DNA from: Guillardia theta CCMP2712
Lineage: Eukaryota; Cryptophyceae; Pyrenomonadales; Geminigeraceae
Assembly (NCBI RefSeq): GCF_000315625.1
Contig: NW_005434648.1
Span: forward strand, 126,320-190,319
Length of the DNA: 64,000 nucleotides
Reading direction: 5' to 3'
The stretch's first letter is position 1; every line of letters starts with the position of its first letter. Below the pieces are notes generated by a model that had not been told where the DNA came from, searched no databases, and worked only from the letters and a program-made list of their open reading frames with translations. The position numbers were made by a program, and so were the translations under genes. Positions 56,287 through 64,000 of this stretch are shown piece after piece.

Positions 56287-57159
56287 ATGTTCCGAGTTTC
56301 TTCGCTCGCGCTTTCCCTTGCGCTGTTTGCCGCTTCCTCGCAAACATCCTTCGCGTTCCTCGGGGCCCCAAAGTTGAGTGCCATGAAATCAAGACCTGTG
56401 CTCCGCAACAACGCCTGCTCCACAAAGATGGTGTTCTGGTCCAGCAAGTCAAAGTATGCTGAGGAGAACGAGAAGATCGTGAAGCCACTAATGAAAGCCA
56501 ACAAGAAATGGATCAAGGAGAAGAAGAGCCAGGACCCTGAGTTCTTCACCAAGCTCGGACAGACGCACAAGCCCGAGGTCTACTGGATTGGATCCTCGGA
56601 TTCTCGTCTTGCAGCCAACGAGATCATCGGAGCTGAACCTGGCGAAGTGTTCGTCTCTCGTAACATGGCCAACATTGTGAGCAAGCACGACATCAACCTC
56701 ATGAGCGCCCTGCAGTATGCCGTCGACTACCTCGAGGTACCTCACATCATCGTCTGCGGCCACTACAGCTGCAGCGGAGTTAGGGCAGCCCTGAACAACG
56801 AGAACTTCGCGAGCCCGTTGGAGAACTGGGTGGCACAGATCAGGGAGGTTTACCGCATCCACGCTGAGGAGCTGGAAGCTATTGAGGACAAGGAGGAGCG
56901 TCTGAGAAGGCTGGTGGAATGCAATGTGATCGAGTCATGCAGGTCGGTCTATGACCTGACCATCGTACAGAACCGGTTGAAGGCTACTTCCCAGAGTCAG
57001 TTGTATGCCACTCCCAGGATCCACGCTCTCGTCTACGATGTTTCTTCTGGAGAGCTCAAGAGATTGAACTGGGTGGATCCGGATATGGAGGACCCCTACG
57101 AAATGAAGTACGATCTCGAGCAGATCCGAACCAAGCCCCTTGAGTTCGCAACATTGTAA
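56287..57159 (+). CDS. Plastid-targeted beta-carbonic anhydrase with a Ser at the first zinc-ligand position
   Basis: Beta-class carbonic anhydrases interconvert CO2 and bicarbonate, and in algal plastids support carbon concentration. The start at 56287 gives a 290-residue intronless frame beginning with a signal peptide (MFRVSSLALSLALFAASSQT SFA) then FLGAPKLSAMKSRPVLRNN, a Phe-led bipartite plastid leader. An upstream in-frame ATG at 56266 would bury the signal peptide. Family motifs: VYWIGSSDSRLAANEIIG (residues 98-115), VFVSRNMANIV, SALQYAVDYLEVPHIIVCGH, YSCSGVRAAL and ENWVAQIREVY. The Asp105-Arg107 dyad and the His159/Cys162 zinc ligands are present. The usual first ligand Cys of the CSDSR motif is Ser103, encoded TCC at 56593-56595. 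A true substitution would change or abolish zinc binding; a sequence error is the other explanation. Confidence 0.9.
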   Translation: MFRVSSLALSLALFAASSQTSFAFLGAPKLSAMKSRPVLRNNACSTKMVFWSSKSKYAEENEKIVKPLMKANKKWIKEKKSQDPEFFTKLGQTHKPEVYWIGSSDSRLAANEIIGAEPGEVFVSRNMANIVSKHDINLMSALQYAVDYLEVPHIIVCGHYSCSGVRAALNNENFASPLENWVAQIREVYRIHAEELEAIEDKEERLRRLVECNVIESCRSVYDLTIVQNRLKATSQSQLYATPRIHALVYDVSSGELKRLNWVDPDMEDPYEMKYDLEQIRTKPLEFATL

Positions 57160-57368
57160 GGAATGAGTGCATGCTTCTCTTTTTCATGTCCTTCACTGTT
57201 TTTCCCCCCTTGCTAGATTACAGATGGTGCGTTATATAAAGTTAAATTCTAGAATGAATTATCAGGCGATGATTGCACTAAAAATTTATCAGATATTTCA
57301 TCCTCCCAAAAACAGTGTCCGAATTCTATCCATCTTCCTTTCACAACTATCGTTACATCTCAAGAGTT

Positions 57369-58187
57369 CTAATCTTGCTCATCTTCTTGCTGCACCCAGT
57401 TGTACACACCCTGGGTGTACGCCCACATAGCAAAGCTTGGGAGCGCAGCGATACCGGTGATAACGATGAGACTTAGCACGTCCTGAATGCGATGCCAGTC
57501 TGCATTCGGAACCAGGAAACCCGAAATCAGCACGTTGACCGGGACCGCAACGACGGTCGCAACCTTGGCGATACCTTGCATGTTAGAGTTGTCAAGCGTT
57601 TCCTCCTTGGAGAGGAATGACAGCAGGCCCAGGACAGGAACCCAGAGTGCGATGAGTTTCAGCGCCCCCGCACCCAGTTCAGCAGGAGAAACACTTGCAC
57701 CCTCCTTCTCCGCGAGGAAATCTTTCCTGATCTTCTTGCTGTAGACCTCCTTGGAGCTTCCTTCCTCACCCTCGCCCGCTCTCTTGATCATCATCCGGAC
57801 ACTGTCCACCGCTTCCTCTGCCGCCTCCGATGGGTTCGTCACCCCGACAGATGGTCTCTTGTCGATTGACATGTGCATGATATCAGATCTTGTGACTTTG
57901 TGATATGAAGGCTCTAGCGTTAACTCGTTCGCTGAAACGGGGCTTGCCAGCGCCAAGGAGACGAGCAGGGCCCCACAAGATGCCTTGAACGCATCGAGAG
58001 TCTGCAACTTGCTGTCCCCTTTGTGATGTTGGGCCTGCATAACAGACCAGCTGCAAGTGCTCTGTCTCCGTGCGACACATTCCAAAGGGCGCGGCTGGGT
58101 TCGAACGATCCTCAATGACGCGAAGGCATCGCAGGAGGCTAGATACGTCAGGGCGATCGCTGCGAGGAGAACGTGGTAGCTTCTCAT
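57369..58187 (-). CDS. Plastid-targeted membrane protein of unknown function
   Basis: A 272-residue intronless frame. The chosen ATG (58187) gives a signal peptide MRSYHVLLAAIALTYLASCD followed by AFASLRIVRTQ, a bipartite plastid leader. The upstream in-frame ATG would put 25 residues before it. A second hydrophobic segment ending in LVSLALASPVSANE resembles a thylakoid-transfer signal with an AxA cleavage site. The mature part has a charged middle (AAEEAVDSVRMMIKRAGEGE, SKKIRKDFLAEKEGASV) and three hydrophobic stretches (LKLIALWVPVLGLLSFL, VATVVAVPVNVLISGFLV, VLSLIVITGIAALPSFAMWA) before YTQGVYNWVQQEDEQD. This suggests an integral thylakoid or envelope protein. I do not recognise the family. 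Its stop lies about 210 bp from the carbonic anhydrase stop, and the two genes converge. Confidence 0.8.
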   Translation of the reverse strand: MRSYHVLLAAIALTYLASCDAFASLRIVRTQPRPLECVARRQSTCSWSVMQAQHHKGDSKLQTLDAFKASCGALLVSLALASPVSANELTLEPSYHKVTRSDIMHMSIDKRPSVGVTNPSEAAEEAVDSVRMMIKRAGEGEEGSSKEVYSKKIRKDFLAEKEGASVSPAELGAGALKLIALWVPVLGLLSFLSKEETLDNSNMQGIAKVATVVAVPVNVLISGFLVPNADWHRIQDVLSLIVITGIAALPSFAMWAYTQGVYNWVQQEDEQD

Positions 58188-59218
58188 GTTGCCCAAGACT
58201 TGCTGAAGACAAGGCAGCTCGATGATGAACACGTCAGAAAAGGTCGGGAGAGGAGAAGGCAACTACTGCGAGGAGGGTGAAGTGGTGGCTGGAAGGCGGA
58301 TGAGGGGGACTGCGAGACCTGCGTAGCGCCTGGGGTTTGTTTATGAGAGGACATTCGTTTTAAAATATATTTAGAAAAGCTCACGGTAATGATTTAATAT
58401 TCAACTTTTTGGTTAGTACCAGAGAGATCTGATTTAAAAAGCACATCTCTAAAATGAGAAACTCAGTTTACAGCCTTGCCTTCGCAGGGACGGGTCACTT
58501 CAGCGTGACCGGGCCGGGCCCGGGCCGCCGCCGGGGCCTGCCGCACTGCGGACTCTCTGTGTAAGAAATTTGAAGTTGGGAAGTCATTCGGGCCGGTTTA
58601 CTCCGAAAGTCTCGTAAGTAAAAATCAGTACGTGGACAATCAGGAGAGTAGCCTGAGGAGGCTTGACCCGGCCCGGCGGGCCGATTGCCCTGACACAGTG
58701 TCGCACGCCGGCCCGGGTCACGTTGGGAAAGTTGGGTCACGGTCGGACTCGGACTGGCCGGCGGACCCACTGGCACGGGGTGACACGGCCCGGCCGTGGG
58801 GCCCGGGGCCAGGCTGTGAAGCCATCATTTTAAAAAAGTCAACCGGCGGCCGAGCCTGATGAAATGAATGATGCTCATCTTTATTTTTTTAGTTAACGAT
58901 AGCTGTAAAATCCCTCGTTATAAGTAATCGAAACAGCACGATTTCGGTGTTTTTAAATCACTTGTTCAACAACTATTGCCGTGCCACGACATCTGTGATC
59001 CTTTTCCCCAACCCGTGGACCTGGTTCTCCCCTCCTCCTCCTCCCGCCCCCGCACATCCTCTCTCTCTTCTCACAGCAGTACCCTCCAGGTCCTGAATCG
59101 GATCCCTTCCATCCTTGTACCCTCCCTCGTTCCTCCCACCAACATTGGTCGATTGCGTCCCTTGCTCCTACCCAGGTTGTCCTCCAAAGGCTGATCCTTT
59201 CAGGAGAACGTTACCATC
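58188..59218. other. Intergenic region with GC-rich island
   Basis: The stretch 58340-58470 is AT-rich. The stretch 58490-58860 is a GGCC/CCGG-rich island with GGGCCGGGCCCGGGCC words and an inner AAAAATCAGTACG. The stretch 58870-58980 is AT-rich again. It separates two divergent plastid-protein genes and contains no supported gene. Confidence 0.6.
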
Positions 59219-60097
59219 ATGAGATGCCGTCGAGCTGCTCTGGATGTCCTCGCTATGTTGGTACTCATGAATGGAGTCGAAGCATTCTCCTTCCTCACCA
59301 TCGGGAATGCACGTGATTCTCGGGCCGTCACCCTCGGAAGGAAGGGATGTGCTGCATGGCCGACGGCACGCCCCCGTACAGGTTTGACGAGCTTGCGAGC
59401 AAGCACGGAAGTCATAGCGATCGCCAAGGCGGCGGCAGCAGCGGGAGGAGATGCTCTCCTCCGACCCTTCTGGCTCAACGAGATCTGGGGCCTTACCAGT
59501 GTCATCATTCTTATAGGCCTCCTCTACGAGAAGGCGGAGAAGGCGCTAAAGCGTGCTGTTCCACAGACGTTCCTCCCCGTGATCAACGCGATGCTGAACG
59601 AGCTGGGCGCCCTGGGCTTTATCAGCGCTCTGGTGTTCCTCTCCACCCACCAGGGGGTCGGCCTGTCGATGCTCAAGAAGCTTGCTGCCTTGTTCGGTTC
59701 CAGCATGCACCACGTCATTCACGACTTCGAACTGCTGCACTTTGCGCTGTTCGCAGTGGTGAACCTCTACTTCGTCCAGGTTCTCTTCGTCATCTTTGGG
59801 GTGATCAAGACGTACCAGAAGATCGAAGCGTTCGACAAGGTTCAGTTCAGCGGGGGAGGCTCGAGCCCCTCCAAGTGGGAGGACAGAGACTCGAGGATCG
59901 CCATCATCAAGAGCATGTCCATGTACCAGGCAAGCAAGCCCGACAGCTCGCTGCAGGAGAAGATCAGCCGCTATGTCAGCAATCTCTTTGGATGGGACAG
60001 GCAGATCGGAGGTATCGTGATCCCCTTGATGCTGTGAACGAGGACTGATGGAGATGATGATGATGATGATGATGATGGAGATGATGATGATGATGGA

Positions 60098-60134
<37 letters not shown>

Positions 60135-63100
60135 ATGATGATGATGATGGCGATGGAGATGATGATGATGATGGCGATGGCGATGATGATAATGATTATG
60201 ATGATTGCGATTGAGATGATTGAGATGATTATGATGATTGCGATTGAGATGATGGAGATGATGAAAATGAAGTTGGGATCAAGGAATCGATGATGAATTG
60301 TGCAGAATTTTTCTTGTTCCGTGAGAGGATGCGGCTGAAGATCGGATCCCACGGCCTTCTTGACTTCACTGCCTACATGGAGAAATCCATCGGCAGGTGA
60401 AACTACACTTGTTGCTCCTCCTTTATTCTCCCCCCTCTCTCGTCGCCTACCCCCCCCCCTCCCCTCCCTCCCGTTTGATCTCCTTCATGCTCATTGACAA
60501 GCACGCGCAGAGCTCTCAAGACTCTTGTCCACATCCCTGGGAGAGGCTGGGTCACTTTCTGGGCTATGTTCACCGTTGCCATTACTTTGAAGTATTTCTC
60601 CCCTGCTCCAGCTCCAGCTCCAGCTCCAGCTGCTGCTCCAGCTGCTGCTCTTCCCTCTGCTGCTCCTTCTGCCCTGCTCTTGCTCTTGCTCTTGCTCTTG
60701 CTCTCTTGGTTCCCGCACCTTGCTCTTCCCGCTGCTCCCGCTGTTCCGTCTGCTGCTTTCCTTCTACATTCTTCTCACTTCGCCTTCAGGCAGTACCTGC
60801 AGCTACATGGAGTCACGTCAGCCATGGCGCTGTTCGGTATCATCGCAAGCGGACATCTGGTGACATCCAGTCTTCCTCGCCCTCGCCCTCCCGGCGCTCC
60901 TCTTTCTTCCTCCTCCTGCTCCACCCTCCCTCCCGCCATTCGTCTTCTTCCCTCCCTCCCCTCCCCCTTCCCCATCCTCGCTCTTCCTTAGTCCCCTGCT
61001 TCCGTAGCGCATGCATGACGAAAGTTCGTCAGATCCTGCTGGGAGGTGCTCTCTGGATGCTCGTCAAGGTTTCTCAGGTACGAGACAGCTGGACTTGTTG
61101 CCTCCGCTCACACCCGCACAGATCAAGGACATGCTGAGGCCGCGACTGACTGCGGTGAAGGAGGAAGGGGAGGGGAGCAACAGGATGGGAGGGGTGGAGG
61201 GGGGGGGAGGGGGGAGGGTATGTTGAGGCAACGAAGGGGAGGAGGGATTGGCAAGGGGAGGGGAGGAGAGGAAGGGGAGTAGAAGGAACTTTGTGGGGAT
61301 CAGAGCTGTAGCTCTGATGCTGCTGGGGTCAGAGGGCTCTGGAGCTCGTGAGGAAGAGTGAGAGCGGCGGGTTGTCGTCGACGCCTATCAGAGCCGTTAC
61401 GGTCTTTGACAAGATGGGAGCCGAGACCGACCTTTGGTGAAGCATCCCTCCCAATGACCTCTGCTCTGCTCTGCTCTGCTCTGCTCTGCTCTGCTCTGCT
61501 CTGCTCTGCTCTGCTCTGCTCTGCTCTGCTCTGCTCTGCTCTGCTCTGCTCTGCTCTGCTCTGCTCTGCTCTGCTCTGCTCTGCTCTGCTCTGCTCTGCT
61601 CTGCTCTGCTCTGCTCTGCTCTGCTCTGCTCTGCTCTCCTCTCATCTTTCCATTCTTCTCCTTTGCTATCCTCTCTTCTCCTTTCTGCTCTGCTCTGCCC
61701 ACTTACCTGCGGCTCTCCTCCTCTCTCCTCTTTCCACTCTGCGCGCTCCCTGCTTCCCTACTTGCCCCTACATCTCTACCATCCTCTCACACCCTCTTCT
61801 CCCCTCTGTCACTGTTTGCATCTCCTCAGGTCACTTCCATCCCTTCCTCTCGTTTTCCTCTTGTTTTCCTTTCGTTTTCCTCTCGTTTTCCTCCCCCTTC
61901 CATCGTCTTACCAACAGCCTCCTCTGACTTTCACTCCTCTTCCAGGGACAGCTCTGTCCTCCTCCATCCCCCCAAGTACCTCGACCTCCCCGGTGATCTC
62001 AGGGAGGAGGAGAACCGGTACTGACGGGACCGCAGACGGCGAGCAGCCCGCATGGAAGAGCAAGTGGGAGCAGCAGGCGCTGGGGGGGCCTGGGACTGAC
62101 TCCTTGCTGCGCTAGGTTGAGATCCATCTTTCATCTCAGAGATCCAAGGTTACCTCCCCCCATCTCTTGCTCTCTCCTGCCCTGCCCTCCCCTACCTCTT
62201 TCCTCCACCCTCTTCCTCCTTCCCCTCCCTTGCTCTGCTCTGCTCTGCTCTGCTCTGCACTGCTCTGCTCTGCTCTGCTCTGCTCTGCTCTGCTCTGCTC
62301 TGCTGTCCTGTCCTGTCCTGTCCTGTCCTGTCCTGTCCTGTCCTGTCCTGTCCTGTCCTCACTCTACTCCATCCTCCTTTTGTCTTCCCCTCTCTCCTCC
62401 CCCTCGTCTCACCTCAGTCCCCTCCTCTGCTCAACTTCCCTCTAGGAACAAGCATGAGAGGCTTTTCGGCCTCTACGGAGCCAACGGGCCGAAAATCTAC
62501 ACTAGCATCTTGCAGGTAAAGGAAGAGAGGCAGAGAATTCTCAGCTCGTGCTTTCCTCGTCCTCCTCCTCGCTCTCCTCTCCTCATACTGCAGCAATCCT
62601 CGTCCTCCTCCTCGCTCTCCTCTCCTCATACTGCTGCAATCCTCGTTCTTTCCGTCCTCATCTTCACATCCTCTTCCCATGTTCTCTTGTCCTCCCTGTT
62701 CCTCCCGCATGCTTCTCTTCTGTCTTCCTGCATGACTGAGTTTTCTTCTCTTGCTCTCTGCAGGCCATCTTCTTTCTCAGCACCATCCTCCTCACGTCGC
62801 AGATCACGCTGCTCTCGGTGAGACAAAACAAATTGTTTCTCTCCTTCTTCTTTTGCTCCTCCTGCTCCTCCTGCTCCTTCTGCTCCTCTTCCTCCTCCCC
62901 TCCTCTACCACTACCACCACCATCTCCACCTCCTCTGTCTTCTCGTTCTTCACCTCCATCTCTCTTCCTTCTACCTTGTCTTACATCGCTCCACCAGAAT
63001 CTTGCTCTGTCCTACAAGCTCGTTACCATCAGCATGTGGGCCTTCACCATGTTCCTCCTCCCCGCCATTATGATGCGACTCAACTTCGCCATCTCCACTG

Positions 63101-63139
63101 AGGAGCTGACAGACTATGGTGTTCTAAGGTATGTCATGT

Positions 63140-63185
<46 letters not shown>

Positions 63186-64000
63186 GCCCCCGCCTCATAT
63201 CTCATCTGTCCTCGTCATTCCATGGCTGTGCTCTGATTGGTTGGTAGTGAGATTCTCGAAAAACAGAGGCAGAAGCAGGTGACGCCGCCTCCTCCATCTG
63301 CCCTCCCTCAACTCCCTTCGCTCCACTCGCCCTCTTCCTTCGCTCTGCTCTGCTCTGCTCTGCTCTCTGATGTTTTCTTTCCTTCAGTTTCTCGTCGGCA
63401 TTCGCGCCATCCTCGCCTTCCTCGTTCTCTTTCAGAACGGAGACAACAACCTTAACAACAAGATCGAAGTCCTCAGGAAACTTCGAACGCTCCCCCCCGA
63501 TCAAGTTCCGCAGGTTGTTGGCGTTCCACTTCCCTTTCGTCCTCTCCGCTCATTTCCATTTCTCTCTCCTTCCCTCCCCTCCCCCTTCCCATTTCAGCTG
63601 GTCTTCTCCGTCCCTGTCCCATTCTCTTGCCTGTGCTCTCGTTTGAACCTGCTTCGTTTGTCGCTCGCGCTCGCGCTCGCTCTCGCTCTTCCTCTGACAG
63701 CATACGCAGAGACGGGCGGTGGAGGAGGAGTACCAGGAGCTGCAGAAGCTCCCGCAGGTGATGAGCGAGGCAGAGCTAGGAACGGAGTGACGAGGAGGCG
63801 GCAGGAGGAGATCGGTCTGCTTCAGTACTCCTTCAATGAGGTAAACACTCGATCCTTCCGTCTTGCTCCTTCCCTCCCCCGCCGCTCTCCCGGCCTCCTC
63901 TTCCTCTTCCTCTTCCTCCTCCCCCTTCCTCTTCCACCTCTCTGGTCTTCCCCTCCCCCCCCCACCTCCTTTTTCGTATATTCCACTCTCCTCGGCTCTC
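59219..64000 (+). CDS. MLO-family multi-pass membrane protein with a plastid-type leader (runs past the window)
   Basis: Exon 1 starts [22 protein letters not shown] followed by [15 protein letters not shown] and an Arg/Ser-rich stretch, a bipartite plastid-type leader. The body matches the MLO family in order: TM1 [20 protein letters not shown]; the conserved [20 protein letters not shown]; the loop and [42 protein letters not shown] then [10 protein letters not shown], the family's F-x-x-Y-x-x-R/K-S/T helix; and [20 protein letters not shown]. Later TM exons are [76 protein letters not shown] and [21 protein letters not shown] charged tail ([20 protein letters not shown]) continues to about 63840 and beyond. 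Plant MLO proteins are plasma-membrane calcium channels and powdery-mildew susceptibility factors. Exon 1 ends near 60010; introns are repeat-rich. Confidence 0.75.
60049..60266 (+). repeat. (GATGAT/GGAGAT)n intronic repeat
   Basis: ATG triplets with GGAGATG and GCGATGG variants fill the first MLO intron, between the donor at about 60011 and the acceptor before EFFLFRERM. Confidence 0.9.
61458..61636 (+). repeat. (CTCTG)n pentanucleotide array, about 35 copies
   Basis: An almost perfect pentamer array inside an MLO-gene intron. The array gives long Ser/Ala/Leu/Cys frames on both strands that are not genes. Confidence 0.95.
62233..62361 (+). repeat. (CTCTG)n followed by (CCTGT)n
   Basis: A second intronic array changes from CTCTG pentamers to CCTGT pentamers at about 62303 without altering the 5-bp period, which suggests stepwise mutation and re-expansion. 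It lies between MLO exons. Confidence 0.9.
63142..63184 (+). repeat. (CTG)n triplet repeat in an intron
   Basis: Fourteen CTG triplets follow the MLO exon ending TDYGVLR and its GTATGT donor. Confidence 0.9.

Noticed and set aside
61397-61927. Ser/Ala/Leu/Cys or Glu/Gln/Ser/Arg repeat proteins
   Set aside because: These are frames through the CTCTG intron array of the MLO gene.

Overview
This is nuclear DNA from a photosynthetic eukaryote with a secondary plastid, most likely a cryptophyte such as Guillardia theta (inference). Genes are dense, lie on both strands and are split by short GT-AG introns. Several predicted proteins begin with a signal peptide followed directly by a Phe-led, transit-like segment (…AEG/FMV, …SFA/FLG, …CDA/FAS, …VEA/FSF), the bipartite import signal typical of red-lineage complex plastids. 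The families present (eIF3m, calmodulin, C2CD5, RCC1, MLO, NACHT-WD40, Kelch/RPEL) are eukaryotic. No tRNA, rRNA, prokaryotic operon or CRISPR array was seen.

Layout. 0-9 kb: a fragmentary coiled-coil gene, EIF3M (-), a plastid-targeted beta-helix protein (+) and an unrecognised multi-exon gene (-). 10-24 kb: a Kelch-RPEL protein (+), an unrecognised coiled-coil protein (+), a 1672-residue myristoylatable coiled-coil/NACHT/WD40 protein (-) and calmodulin (-). 24-37 kb: a C2CD5 orthologue (+), a basic/proline-rich protein with a cysteinyl-tRNA-synthetase-tail-like motif (-), a possible 60-residue gene (+) and an unrecognised gene (-). 37.5-43.2 kb is an accessory island: a short hairpin, two damaged copies of a retrotransposon gag/protease fragment in direct orientation, a 24-bp minisatellite and an intronless gene for a Crinkler/RHS-like P-loop ATPase plus nuclease-like protein with a signal peptide. 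43-54.6 kb: an A4GALT-like glycosyltransferase (+), an AIFM2/NDH-2-like flavoprotein (-), a 100-N gap, an RCC1-repeat protein (+) and a signal-peptide-bearing class I methyltransferase (-). 56-64 kb: a plastid beta-carbonic anhydrase whose first zinc-ligand Cys reads Ser, a plastid membrane protein (-) and an MLO-family multi-pass protein with a bipartite leader that runs off the right edge.

The genes do not form one pathway. The noncoding DNA has clear structure: introns loaded with microsatellites (GATGAT, CTGCTC, CTCTG, CCT), and two kinds of intergenic island, one with GGGGT/ACCCC runs in AT-rich DNA and one very rich in GGCC/CCGG. The strongest leads are the ATPase-nuclease island between retroelement fragments, the plastid-type MLO protein, the carbonic anhydrase substitution and the Kelch-RPEL architecture. 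Exon boundaries were reconstructed by eye from splice sites and frame continuity; those of EIF3M, the NACHT-WD40 gene and calmodulin are the most reliable.
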